The notes under the pieces were generated by a model, which made no database searches, was not told the DNA's origin, and saw only the letters and a list, made by a program, of their open reading frames with translations. Below, piece after piece: positions 31,027-40,640 of a stretch of 64,000 nucleotides of DNA. The stretch lies in assembly GCA_028708425.1 (NCBI GenBank), contig JAQVYY010000003.1, positions 1 through 64,000 on the forward strand, given 5' to 3'. Within the stretch, counting starts at the first letter, position 1; each line of letters starts with the position of its first letter. The position numbers and the translations under genes are program-made. This DNA comes from Bacteroidales bacterium. Lineage in GTDB: Bacteria; Bacteroidota; Bacteroidia; Bacteroidales; Tenuifilaceae.

Positions 31027-32301
31027 ATGAAGAAAATTATTATCCCCTCAATCCTCGCCCTTTTAGCACTCGCATTGGTTTTATACTTCACTATTAAACC
31101 TAAAGTAGAATTAGAATACATCGAGCCTCAGGTGGAAGAGACAAAACAGGAAGATATGCTTAAATACGGCATTCCGATTGACTCATTCAATATAGAAACC
31201 TACTCGGTAAAACGAAATCAAACCATAGGCAATATATTTATTCAGCACGATGTTAGTACATCCCATTTTCGCGAGCTAACCAAATGTGCAAAAGGGGTTT
31301 TTGATATCCGCTCCATAAAGGCCGGAAATCCGTACAAGGTATTCACCACCAAAGACTCAGCTAGTGTAATAAAATACCTCGTTTACGAGCACTCGCAGGT
31401 TGACTACGTAGTTTTTGATTTCACCAACTCTCTCCGAATTACAACCGGCCAGCATAAAATTATACCCGTTACTCGTATTAGTGAAGCCGAAATTACAGAA
31501 TCGCTTTGGGGAGCAATGCAAGACTACAACCTAAACCCTATACTGGCACTAGACCTTTCGGATATTTTTGCCTGGGCTGTCGATTTTTTTGGGTTGCATA
31601 AAAAAGATAAGTTTAAAGTTATTTACGATGAGCTATACGTTGATGATAAATCGATAGGGATAGGAACCATATACGCTGCATGGTTTGAGCATAGGGGTGA
31701 AAAATACTATGCTTTTCGATACATGCAGGATTCCATCTGGAGCTACTGGGACGAACAAGGAAACAGCCTCCGGAAAGCTTTTTTAAAGGCACCACTACGC
31801 TTTTCGCGAATTAGCTCAAAATTCTCGTACAACAGGCTACACCCGATACTAAAAATTTATCGCCCGCATACCGGAGTCGATTACGCAGCTCCCGAGGGAA
31901 CTCCCGTAGTTGCCCTAGGCGATGGTGTTATTTCGCATAAGGGCTACAATAAAGCGGCTGGATACTATGTTCGTATCAAGCACAACAGCGTTTACAGCAC
32001 AGGATATAATCACTTTTCACGCTATGGCAAAGGAATAGCAAAAGGGGCTCGGGTAAAGCAAGGTCAGGTTATTGGTTACGTTGGAAAAACGGGCTACGCT
32101 ACGGGTCCACACCTCGATATGCGTTTCTGGAAAAACGGAAAACCCATAGACCCTTTAAAAGTTGAAGCACCTCCCGTTGAACCCATAAAAGATGATAACA
32201 GGGAAGATTTTACTAGTAAAATCGCCCCATTAAAAGTAAAGCTCGATAGCCTCTCGTTACGGCCAGTAATACCGTCGAGAAATGCTTATACCACATTTTA
32301 A
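31027..32301 (+). CDS. M23-family peptidoglycan endopeptidase
   Basis: HTGVDYAAPEGTPVVALGDGVISHKGYNKAAGYYVRIKH..GPHLDMRFW. Confidence 0.9.
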   Translation: MKKIIIPSILALLALALVLYFTIKPKVELEYIEPQVEETKQEDMLKYGIPIDSFNIETYSVKRNQTIGNIFIQHDVSTSHFRELTKCAKGVFDIRSIKAGNPYKVFTTKDSASVIKYLVYEHSQVDYVVFDFTNSLRITTGQHKIIPVTRISEAEITESLWGAMQDYNLNPILALDLSDIFAWAVDFFGLHKKDKFKVIYDELYVDDKSIGIGTIYAAWFEHRGEKYYAFRYMQDSIWSYWDEQGNSLRKAFLKAPLRFSRISSKFSYNRLHPILKIYRPHTGVDYAAPEGTPVVALGDGVISHKGYNKAAGYYVRIKHNSVYSTGYNHFSRYGKGIAKGARVKQGQVIGYVGKTGYATGPHLDMRFWKNGKPIDPLKVEAPPVEPIKDDNREDFTSKIAPLKVKLDSLSLRPVIPSRNAYTTF

Positions 32302-32385
32302 CCCCAATTATTGATTCGAATAGTTGGGGTCTCGGACCCCGCATTAGTATTCATCTTTTACAAATTTGATGAATAGAGCGGGTTA
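32299..32385 (-). repeat. MITE-like repeat A, copy 4 (internally deleted, 87 bp)
   Basis: TAACCCCAATTATTGATTCGAATAGTTGGGGTCTCGGACCCC...TTTGATGAATAGAGCGGGTTA. Confidence 0.8.
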
Positions 32386-32401
32386 AAAAGAACAAGCCTA
32401 C

Positions 32402-32983
32402 TTACGGCAAAGTGCCCGTTACCAGCTCTTCTACTATCTTTGGATAATATTTGTATTCCAAGGCATGAATCTTAGCCGCTAAATCTTCTGCTGTATCATT
32501 TTCCTCTACCTTACACTTGGCCTGAAATATCACATTACCCTCATCGTAACCCTCGTTAACATAGTGAATAGTAATACCCGACTCAACCTCCCGGGCCGCT
32601 ATAACCGCATTATGTACATTCATGCCATACATGCCCTTGCCACCAAATTTAGGGAGTAAAGCGGGATGAATATTAACAATACGTTGCGGGAATATATTTA
32701 GCAAGCTAGCGGGTATTAACTTAATAAATCCAGCTAGTACAATAAAATCGATGGAACGAGCCCTTAGCTTTTCTCCAACCTCACCGCTCCGAAGCTGACC
32801 CATACCAAAAACCCAGTGGTCAATTCCGAGTTTTTTTGCCCTCTCGAGCACAAAAGCATTGGGGTTTTCTGTCAGGATTAAATCAATCTTAACCCTTTTT
32901 GAGCTCAAAAAGTGATGATATAGATTTTCTGCATTAGAACCTGAACCCGACGCAAAAACGGCTATACACCTCATTTTTTGCAT
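32402..32983 (-). CDS. purN: Phosphoribosylglycinamide formyltransferase
   Basis: IAVFASGSGSNAENL, LAGFIKLIPASLL, RIVNIHPALLPKFGGKGMYG. Confidence 0.94.
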   Translation of the reverse strand: MQKMRCIAVFASGSGSNAENLYHHFLSSKRVKIDLILTENPNAFVLERAKKLGIDHWVFGMGQLRSGEVGEKLRARSIDFIVLAGFIKLIPASLLNIFPQRIVNIHPALLPKFGGKGMYGMNVHNAVIAAREVESGITIHYVNEGYDEGNVIFQAKCKVEENDTAEDLAAKIHALEYKYYPKIVEELVTGTLP

Positions 32984-33054
32984 ATTACATTACGTTAAAA
33001 GTAAAAAGATAAAAAAAGTCAATTTAAAAGTAGCAAAAATAGAAACAAATAGTA

Positions 33055-33062
33055 TACTTTTG
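33055..33062 (+). promoter_or_regulatory. -7 element TACTTTTG upstream of acpP
   Basis: Exact TAnnTTTG. Confidence 0.4.
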
Positions 33063-33152
33063 CCGTGAAATTGCATTAAGCTTTTTATATTAGCTTAATA
33101 TGTTTTTCTTTGCACTTGAATTAACTTATTTATTAATTAAACATTTAATGCT

Positions 33153-33389
33153 ATGTCTGATATTGCTACAAGAGTTAAAGCCATTATCGTTGACAAGTTG
33201 GGAGTTGATGAAAACGAAGTAACTACAGAAGCCAACTTCACTAATGATTTAGGTGCTGATTCGCTTGACACCGTTGAATTGATTATGGAATTCGAAAAGG
33301 AATTTAACCTTTCTATTCCCGATGAGGAAGCTGAAAAAATTGGTTCAGTTGGTGATGCAGTTGCCTACATTGAAAACAACTCTAAGTAA
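33153..33389 (+). CDS. acpP: Acyl carrier protein
   Basis: [32 protein letters not shown]. Confidence 0.97.
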   Translation: MSDIATRVKAIIVDKLGVDENEVTTEANFTNDLGADSLDTVELIMEFEKEFNLSIPDEEAEKIGSVGDAVAYIENNSK

Positions 33390-33436
33390 GACTTTAGTTA
33401 AACCTGACAAGTAATTAATTTATCATTTTTTGAATC

Positions 33437-34690
33437 ATGGACTTAAAACGTGTTGTTGTAACAGGACTTGGAACTCTTAATCCCCTTGGGAATAATATTA
33501 GTGAGTTTTGGAGCAATTTAGAAAAGGGTGTTAGCGGCAGCGAAATGATTACCAGCTTTGATACCTCTAAGTTCAAAACAAAATTTGCCTGTCAGGTAAA
33601 AAACTTTGACCCCCTAGAGCATTTTGATCGTAAGGAACTACGAAAGTACGACCCATACTGTCAGTATGCACTGGTTTCTGCCCATCAAGCAGTACTGGAT
33701 TCGGGACTCGATTTAGAGAAAATCGATCACGACTATGTCGGCGTTATATGGGCATCAGGCGTTGGGGGGATTCAAACCTTTATGGAAGAAATGAGGAGCT
33801 ACTTCGCGGGTGACGGAACCCCGCGATTTAGCCCTTTCTTTATTCCTAGAATGATTGCCGATATTGCTGCAGGATACATTAGCATTCGTTATGGTTTTAA
33901 GGGACCAAACTACGCTACCGTTTCTGCCTGCGCATCATCAAACCACGCACTAATCGATGCATTTAACCTAATCCGATTAGGCAAAGCGAACATAATCGTT
34001 GCGGGCGGTTCCGAAGCGGCAATAAACGAAGCGGGCATGGGTGGGTTTAACTCAATGCAAGCTATTTCGAAAAATAACGACGAATACAAAACTGCCTCAA
34101 GGCCATTCGATGCTACCCGCGACGGATTTGTAATGGGCGAAGGTAGTGGTGCACTTATACTCGAAGAGTATGAGCACGCCAAAGCTCGCGGTGCCAAAAT
34201 TTACGCCGAAATCGGTGGCGGAGGAATGACAGCCGATGCGTATCACTTTGCAGCTCCACACCCCGAAGGATTTGGAGCAATTAATGTAATGAAACGCACA
34301 CTAGAGGATGCTAATATTAAGCCCGAGGAGGTTGATTACATCAACCTGCACGGAACCGCTACCCCATTAGGTGATATCTCTGAGACCAAGGCTATTAAAG
34401 AAGTTTTTGGAGAGCATGTTTACAAATTAAACGCAAGCTCTACCAAATCAATGCATGGGCATCTACTTGGAGGGGCTGGCGCAGTTGAAGCATTAGCTAC
34501 AATATTTGCCATAAACAAAGGCATTATTCCTCCAACAACTAACCATACAACCCCAGATCCAGAGATTGACCAAAAAATTAATCTTACATTAAACAAAGCA
34601 CAAGAACGCACAGTTAATGTAGCCTTAAGCAATACTTTTGGTTTTGGTGGGCATAACTCAAGCGTTATATTCAAAAAACTTGTGGATTAA
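33437..34690 (+). CDS. fabF: Beta-ketoacyl-ACP synthase II
   Basis: VVVTGLGTLNPLG, SACASSNHAL (Cys), NLHGTATPLGD, STKSMHGHLLGGAGAVEA. Confidence 0.96.
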   Translation: MDLKRVVVTGLGTLNPLGNNISEFWSNLEKGVSGSEMITSFDTSKFKTKFACQVKNFDPLEHFDRKELRKYDPYCQYALVSAHQAVLDSGLDLEKIDHDYVGVIWASGVGGIQTFMEEMRSYFAGDGTPRFSPFFIPRMIADIAAGYISIRYGFKGPNYATVSACASSNHALIDAFNLIRLGKANIIVAGGSEAAINEAGMGGFNSMQAISKNNDEYKTASRPFDATRDGFVMGEGSGALILEEYEHAKARGAKIYAEIGGGGMTADAYHFAAPHPEGFGAINVMKRTLEDANIKPEEVDYINLHGTATPLGDISETKAIKEVFGEHVYKLNASSTKSMHGHLLGGAGAVEALATIFAINKGIIPPTTNHTTPDPEIDQKINLTLNKAQERTVNVALSNTFGFGGHNSSVIFKKLVD

Positions 34691-34697
34691 GAGAAAA

Positions 34698-35480
34698 GTG
34701 ACCCGCTTCATATCTAGGCTAAAACTTAACGGAAAAAGCAGTAACAATAAAAAACTTCGGTTACAGCTCTCGGCAAATTTTGGCCTAAAACCTAAAAAAA
34801 TAGGCCTATACAAGGCGGCACTTATTCACAAGTCCGCTTCGACCGAAATTTCAAATGGCAAAAGGGTTAACAACGAACGGCTTGAATATCTTGGCGATTC
34901 AATAATCGATTTAATTGTTGCCGAGTACCTATTCACTAAATTTCCTGACGAAAACGAAGGCTTCCTAACTAAAATGCGCTCGCGCATTGTAAACAGGCAA
35001 AGCCTTAACGCAATCGCTCTATCTATTGGTATTGACAAGCTGGTTGTAACACAAACCAACAACACGCTAGCCCAAAAGCATATTTTTGGCGATGCGCTAG
35101 AGGCCTTTGTTGGAGCAATATACCTTGATAAGGGTTACAATATAACCCGCTCGTGGGTAAGCTCGTTTCTAATCTCGAAACATGTTGACCTGCCCGAACT
35201 GCTTACCACTGAAAACGATTATAAAAGTAGGGTAATTGAACTCTCACAAAAGCATAAGCTGTGTATTCAATTTAACTGCATTGAAAGAGAATCTGCTAAA
35301 GGAGAGAATCCTCTTTTTGAAGCTAAGCTAACTCTTAATGAGAAATTAATGGGCACGGGTTTCGGAACCTCAAAAAAGGAGGCCGAACAAAACGCATCTA
35401 TGGTAGCCCTCGAACGAATTGATATAATTCAGCTTCCAAATCAGCAGCTTAAACCCGATGAAATGAGCTGGCGGAACTAA
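34698..35480 (+). CDS. rnc: Ribonuclease III (GTG start proposed)
   Basis: NERLEYLGDSIIDLIVAEYLF RNase III signature and C-terminal dsRBD; in-frame GTG at 34698 lies just after the fabF stop. Confidence 0.92.
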   Translation: MTRFISRLKLNGKSSNNKKLRLQLSANFGLKPKKIGLYKAALIHKSASTEISNGKRVNNERLEYLGDSIIDLIVAEYLFTKFPDENEGFLTKMRSRIVNRQSLNAIALSIGIDKLVVTQTNNTLAQKHIFGDALEAFVGAIYLDKGYNITRSWVSSFLISKHVDLPELLTTENDYKSRVIELSQKHKLCIQFNCIERESAKGENPLFEAKLTLNEKLMGTGFGTSKKEAEQNASMVALERIDIIQLPNQQLKPDEMSWRN

Positions 35481-35525
35481 GCTCTACTCGAATCGCACAA
35501 ACAGCTCTATTGCTACCCGATAAGC

Positions 35526-35933
35526 ATGAAGAAAAAACAGATAAAACTCGAAATCCCTGCTGAGCAAACAAGTTTTATTGCCATTGCATGCACCCTTAGT
35601 ATACATAAGTTTGTGTGGGAGCTGAACAATGCGCTAGATATTTCGCTTAGCGAAAGCAACGAAATTTGCATTAACGAAAATTGCTTCCCTGTATTTAAAG
35701 ACGAGATGAGCCTCGCCAACAAATCAATCGTTATTATAAAAAATAGGATTGAAACAGGAGTCTTAATACAAAAACTTGTAAATATCGACTATATTCTAAA
35801 AATTCGGGGCCCTTTTACAGAAGAGGAGGTAAAAGTGATTATGGGTAAAATAAAGAAAATTACTTCGGTAATAGCGGTTATACAAATCGACCCATCGAAA
35901 TTTAAAGGTGTAAACCTAATTCAAAATACATAG
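35526..35933 (+). CDS. IPExxxVDY family protein
   Basis: Short conserved Bacteroidota protein downstream of rnc; MKKKQIKLEIPAEQTSFIAIACTLSIHKFVWELN. Confidence 0.7.
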   Translation: MKKKQIKLEIPAEQTSFIAIACTLSIHKFVWELNNALDISLSESNEICINENCFPVFKDEMSLANKSIVIIKNRIETGVLIQKLVNIDYILKIRGPFTEEEVKVIMGKIKKITSVIAVIQIDPSKFKGVNLIQNT

Positions 35934-36144
35934 CTTTACCCTATAAACAAACAATGCAGGCGGGAACCACCCCGCCTGCATTAACCCTAAAACCTTAAAC
36001 CTATGAAAAAACATTCTATTAATCCCTTCACTTCGAAAGGGTAGAATGAATTAACAGTGCAAATATACGTTATAACTTTAGCTAACGCAAGAGAATGTGT
36101 GTTAAATACTGTTAACCCTAAGTCGAAAGTTTTTACAAAGTAGT

Positions 36145-36152
36145 TACATTTG
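36145..36152 (+). promoter_or_regulatory. -7 element TACATTTG immediately upstream of sensor kinase ATG
   Basis: Exact TAnnTTTG only 5 nt before ATG at 36158. Confidence 0.4.
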
Positions 36153-36157
36153 CTGAT

Positions 36158-37756
36158 ATGAGACGAAGTGCTATTTGGATACTTGCCGGCCTAATACTCT
36201 TGGCTACCGTTGGACTGATTATGGTACAATCGGAATGGGTTAAAATTGCTATCGAAATTAAAGACGAACAATTTTGGCAAACAGCAAAGGTAGCCCTTGA
36301 AAATATTTCAACCGAAATTGAAAAACAGGAAACCATTATTCAGGTTATTGATGAGGTTAGCCCCTACTCCACATCGGGAACAAAATTATCATCCAGATAT
36401 TCATACCATTACAACACTGTAAACCGTACCCGAAGCGGACTTAGATCGCTGGAAAAGAAACAACAAGTATTTACCATAAAGCAACTTGACACTCTTCGCA
36501 TTCCATCGGTTGCCAGTATAAGCACAACCGATTCGCTTCAGGTGATTAGGGTTGATAAAGATTTATGGAATATTAAACCCATAAGGCAACGAGTAAAAAA
36601 CAGGGACTTTAGCCTTAACATACCAATCGACGAAAAATTAATTAATAAGACCATTTTTATTGAGAATATTGTTGACAAAATGATTCGCATTGAGATGCCC
36701 ATTGAAGAACGCATTCCAAAAGAAATTTTAGATACAATTGTGAGTAATGAATTTAAAAAAATGGGGATAACAGCTCACTACGAATACAAGCTGGCATCGG
36801 AAAAAGACAGCATAGTGTATACGACTAATGATTTCGACAGCACTTCTCATAGGCAGCTTAGGGCCAACATTTTTCCTGACGATTTTTTTTCAGAAAAATA
36901 TTTTCTTTCGATTTACTTCCCAAGCCAAAAAACATACGTTTTAAGCTCGTTGGGCTTGATGACATTTACCACATTTTTACTTACGCTAATTATTATACTG
37001 AGCTTTACCGTAACCATTGCCATTATCTTTAAACAAAAAAAGCTATCGGAAATTAAGAGCGATTTTGTAAGCAACATGACCCACGAGCTTAAAACCCCTA
37101 TCTCAACCATATCGCTTGCAGCACAAATGCTTAAGGATGAAACGATACCCGAGGAGAATAAAAGAACCAACCATCTGGGTAACGTAATATCCGATGAAAG
37201 TAAGCGGCTGGGGCTACAGGTAGAAAAGGTTCTGCAAATGGCAATATTCGAAAAAACAACACTTAAACTTAAGATTAAACAAATAAACATTCACGACATC
37301 ATACATAAAGCTGGACAATCTTTCGAGATACAGCTAACCAACATTAAGGGCGAACTAACTACCAAGCTTGATGCGAACGTACCAATCATTATGGGCGATG
37401 AGGTGCATATTACCAACGTTATAAATAACCTGCTCGATAACGCCATGAAGTACCGAAATGGGAACCCCAAAATACAGGTGCAAACCAAAGATGCCGCCAA
37501 AGGCGTTCTACTGCAGATTAAGGATAATGGTATTGGCATAAGTCGCGAAAATCAACGCCGAATATTCGACCAATTTTACAGGGTGCCAACTGGCAATATA
37601 CATAACGTGAAAGGTTTCGGGCTCGGCCTTTGCTACGTTAGAAAAATTATAGAAGAGCACAGCGGGAAAATATGGGTTGACAGCAGCCTTGGCAAAGGCA
37701 CTACGTTCAACTGCTTTTTACCGTATAAAGGGCCAAATTTTAAAAACAATAACTAA
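36158..37756 (+). CDS. Sensor histidine kinase (two TM, HisKA + HATPase)
   Basis: SDFVSNMTHELKTPISTISLAAQML, NNLLDNAMKY, IKDNGIGISRENQRRIFDQFYR, GFGLGLCYVRKIIEEHSGKIWVDS. Confidence 0.95.
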   Translation: MRRSAIWILAGLILLATVGLIMVQSEWVKIAIEIKDEQFWQTAKVALENISTEIEKQETIIQVIDEVSPYSTSGTKLSSRYSYHYNTVNRTRSGLRSLEKKQQVFTIKQLDTLRIPSVASISTTDSLQVIRVDKDLWNIKPIRQRVKNRDFSLNIPIDEKLINKTIFIENIVDKMIRIEMPIEERIPKEILDTIVSNEFKKMGITAHYEYKLASEKDSIVYTTNDFDSTSHRQLRANIFPDDFFSEKYFLSIYFPSQKTYVLSSLGLMTFTTFLLTLIIILSFTVTIAIIFKQKKLSEIKSDFVSNMTHELKTPISTISLAAQMLKDETIPEENKRTNHLGNVISDESKRLGLQVEKVLQMAIFEKTTLKLKIKQINIHDIIHKAGQSFEIQLTNIKGELTTKLDANVPIIMGDEVHITNVINNLLDNAMKYRNGNPKIQVQTKDAAKGVLLQIKDNGIGISRENQRRIFDQFYRVPTGNIHNVKGFGLGLCYVRKIIEEHSGKIWVDSSLGKGTTFNCFLPYKGPNFKNNN

Positions 37757-38466
37757 TGATACCAGCCATGGAAAAACCAAAAACAAGAATTTTACTTGCC
37801 GAAGACGACGAAAATTTAGGCCTACTGCTAGAAGAGTACTTAAATGCAAAGGGTTACGAAACGGATCTATTTATGGATGGGGAAAAAGCTTACAAAGGGT
37901 TTAATACTAACCATTACGATATTTGCATACTAGACGTAATGATGCCCATAAAAGATGGATTTACCCTAGCTAAAGAAATTAGGATTATAAATAAAAACAT
38001 GCCCATACTATTCCTTACGGCAAAATCAATGAAAGAAGATGTTCTTGAGGGGCTTACCATAGGAGCCGACGATTACATGACCAAACCTTTCAGTATCGAA
38101 GAGCTACTGCTTCGAATTGAAGCCATCCTTAGACGTACCCAGAAAGAGAGCGGATCCGATGGGCAAGAAACTTTCAAGATTGGCTCATTCGAATTTGACG
38201 TAACTAAGCAGATGCTCACACAGGGTGATAACTCGAGACGCCTAACTACTAAAGAATCGGAATTACTTAAATACCTATGCCTTAACAAAAATGCTGTGCT
38301 CGACAGAAACTTCGCCCTTAAAACAATATGGATAGACGATAGTTACTTCAATGCACGCAGCATGGACGTGTACATAACTAAACTACGTAAATACCTTAGC
38401 AGCGACCCAGAAGTGGAGATTATTAACGTGAGAGGTAAGGGGTTTAAATTAATATCGAACACATAA
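37756..38466 (+). CDS. OmpR-family response regulator
   Basis: ILLAEDDENLGLLLEEYL..CILDVMMPIKDGFTL..LFLTAKS; winged helix LTTKESELLKYLCLNKNAVLDR; overlaps the kinase stop. Confidence 0.95.
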   Translation: MIPAMEKPKTRILLAEDDENLGLLLEEYLNAKGYETDLFMDGEKAYKGFNTNHYDICILDVMMPIKDGFTLAKEIRIINKNMPILFLTAKSMKEDVLEGLTIGADDYMTKPFSIEELLLRIEAILRRTQKESGSDGQETFKIGSFEFDVTKQMLTQGDNSRRLTTKESELLKYLCLNKNAVLDRNFALKTIWIDDSYFNARSMDVYITKLRKYLSSDPEVEIINVRGKGFKLISNT

Positions 38467-38675
38467 ACACCCAATAAGACATGCTAAATATTATAGGGTT
38501 AAATAAAGTTACATCATTCCATGTTAAAACAGCTTGGGTTAATTAATTTCAAAAAAAACAACTAAATCGGTTCTTTTTCGTTAAATTTGTTAGTAGCATT
38601 TGCGTGTTAGATATTGTCGTTCCAATATTTTATGTTAATATTGGGGATTAAACTGGTTTTTCAAAATAACATGTT

Positions 38676-39056
38676 ATGAAAAAGTTAGTAATTGAACCAA
38701 CAAATGAAACACCTAAAGTTGTTTTGGATAGGGAGAAAAATCTGTTCGAGTTCTCTGGTAATTCGTTACCCGAAGATGTTATAAACTTTTACAGTCCTAT
38801 CCTTTCATGGTTTGATGAGTACACTAAATCGCCAAATGACGAAACAAAGATTGAGCTCTACTTTGAGTACTATAATACCTCCTCATCTAAAATGATCCTT
38901 AAGATACTTGAAATGTGTAGAGACATTTATAGAAACGGTTACAAAGTTGAGATCCAATGGCACTTTATTGAAGATGACGACGATATGATTGAAGCGGGCG
39001 AAGATTTTTCTCATAGTATTAAAGTCCCCTTTAAATTTATTCCCCATAGCAAATAA
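38676..39056 (+). CDS. SiaC family regulatory phosphoprotein (DUF1987)
   Basis: LVIEPTNETPKVVLDREKNLFEFSGNSLPEDVINFYSPILSWFDEY..LYFEYYNTSSSKMILKIL. Confidence 0.85.
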   Translation: MKKLVIEPTNETPKVVLDREKNLFEFSGNSLPEDVINFYSPILSWFDEYTKSPNDETKIELYFEYYNTSSSKMILKILEMCRDIYRNGYKVEIQWHFIEDDDDMIEAGEDFSHSIKVPFKFIPHSK

Positions 39057-39089
39057 TTTACCAGTAAATTAAGTAATTACAATACACAA

Positions 39090-40562
39090 ATGGCACTCCA
39101 AAACCTCCGCCCTACAACCCTAAAACTATTTGGGCGCTTCCCAAAAACACTTGAGTTCGAAACTAAGCAGGATAATCTTCGGAAAGAGTACGAAGAATTC
39201 GTTAACTTCTCTGACTCCGAAGAGTATAAAACTTTTATCGAACTTGAAAAGTTCGCAAAATCAGATGAACCCGAAAAAATAAGGCGAAAACTTAAGTCGT
39301 TAACATTTAAGGATTCTGAGGAGCAAAAACTTGAACTTGAACTAAAATTACTTAGTAAAAAAAAGACTGTTCGCAACTACATTCGAGTAAAATCTTCCGA
39401 AAAATTAGAGCTATACAGAAAAGTAGAATCATCGGGGAAACCCCAAAAACATGAGGAATTAAAGCAATTTATTCAATCACTAGGTTATAAAAGTCAACGA
39501 AAAGACCACAAAAAGAATAATTCTGAAGAGTACCAAAAGGAAGTTGAGCTTAAATGCCTTAAAAAGGATAATGAGCTGAAGCAATATCTAAAACTATTAA
39601 ATTGGAAACCTCTACAAGACTTTCTAAAACTTGAGGACTCCGTTGAAATTAACAGGTTCTACGAATTAGGCACACTATTGTCGTCTAAAGAATTTATAGA
39701 TAGGAAAGAGTACCTACTCTCTAAAAATAAATTTGAACAAACTAGTGCCTACCAAAATTTGAAAGAGTACGAAAAACTTAAAAAGTCAAATAAAATTATC
39801 TGGTATAAAAAAAATATAAATAGCAAAAGATTTGATGAGGTTAAGAGATGGAAAAACACGTTCTCTGAAGATTTCTCGGAAAACAAGCTCGATAAGAACA
39901 AATGGATTACCCAATTTTATTGGGGCAAAACCCTTATAGAACAGGGGTATTCATTGGCAAATGATAAGCATTTTTATACCAACGGAAACAATATTGATAT
40001 AAACAATAATTCACTTAAAATTATTACCCGCAAAGAGAAAGCCGAAGGATTGGCTTGGGACAAACGCTTTGGCTTTATTCCTCAAGCTTTTGAGTACACC
40101 TCAGGAATAGTGAACACTGGGCAATCGTTTAGGCAGCTATACGGTAAGTTTGAAGCTAAAATTAGGTTTACCATGGCTCCCAACGTATATCATGCTTTCT
40201 GGCTTGTTGGTGATACTATGCTCCCGCATATTGATGTTATCCGACAAAATGGGGGTGCTAAACCTAGCGTTCAGGGGTCAATATTTTGGCAAAATGGGCC
40301 GAAGAAACCCAACTGCTTTAAAGCGCGGCTTAGCGGCTTTAACTTTAGTGAAAATTTCTATATTCTAAGCCTAGAATGGACCCCCAATAAACTAGAATGG
40401 AAAATTAATGGGGTAACCTATGCTCAAACCACTTCGAACATACCCAAAGAACCTGCCTACCTAGTTCTCTCTTCGGGGGTAAACGGAGCAAAAGCGGATA
40501 GCATGCTACCTGCAAATTTAGAGGTTGAATGGATTCGTTGTTGGAAAATGGCCAAAGAGTAA
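39090..40562 (+). CDS. GH16-fold (concanavalin-like) protein with helical repeat N-terminus; catalytic motif apparently lost
   Basis: C-terminal half GH16-like (FSEDFSENKLDKNKWIT, SGIVNTGQSFRQLYGKFEAKIRF, YHAFWLVGD, LEWTPNKLEWKINGV); catalytic segment reads HIDVIRQ; N-terminal ~260 aa charged repeats; no signal peptide. Confidence 0.75.
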   Translation: MALQNLRPTTLKLFGRFPKTLEFETKQDNLRKEYEEFVNFSDSEEYKTFIELEKFAKSDEPEKIRRKLKSLTFKDSEEQKLELELKLLSKKKTVRNYIRVKSSEKLELYRKVESSGKPQKHEELKQFIQSLGYKSQRKDHKKNNSEEYQKEVELKCLKKDNELKQYLKLLNWKPLQDFLKLEDSVEINRFYELGTLLSSKEFIDRKEYLLSKNKFEQTSAYQNLKEYEKLKKSNKIIWYKKNINSKRFDEVKRWKNTFSEDFSENKLDKNKWITQFYWGKTLIEQGYSLANDKHFYTNGNNIDINNNSLKIITRKEKAEGLAWDKRFGFIPQAFEYTSGIVNTGQSFRQLYGKFEAKIRFTMAPNVYHAFWLVGDTMLPHIDVIRQNGGAKPSVQGSIFWQNGPKKPNCFKARLSGFNFSENFYILSLEWTPNKLEWKINGVTYAQTTSNIPKEPAYLVLSSGVNGAKADSMLPANLEVEWIRCWKMAKE

Positions 40563-40581
40563 AGAATGGGAGCCTTTTCAA

Positions 40582-40625
40582 CCAAAAACGGGCTTTGAAT
40601 ATTTTTATTCAAAGCCCGTTTTTGG
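40582..40625 (+). terminator. Strong terminator hairpin after the GH16-like gene
   Basis: CCAAAAACGGGCTTTGAATa-tttt-tATTCAAAGCCCGTTTTTGG. Confidence 0.8.
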
Positions 40626-40640
40626 TTCAGGTAAAACAAT

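Noticed and set aside
36158-38466. Kinase/regulator overlap (TAATG) as a programmed frameshift
   Set aside because: A 1-nt stop/start overlap is ordinary translational coupling; MEKPKT at 37768 is an equally plausible start.
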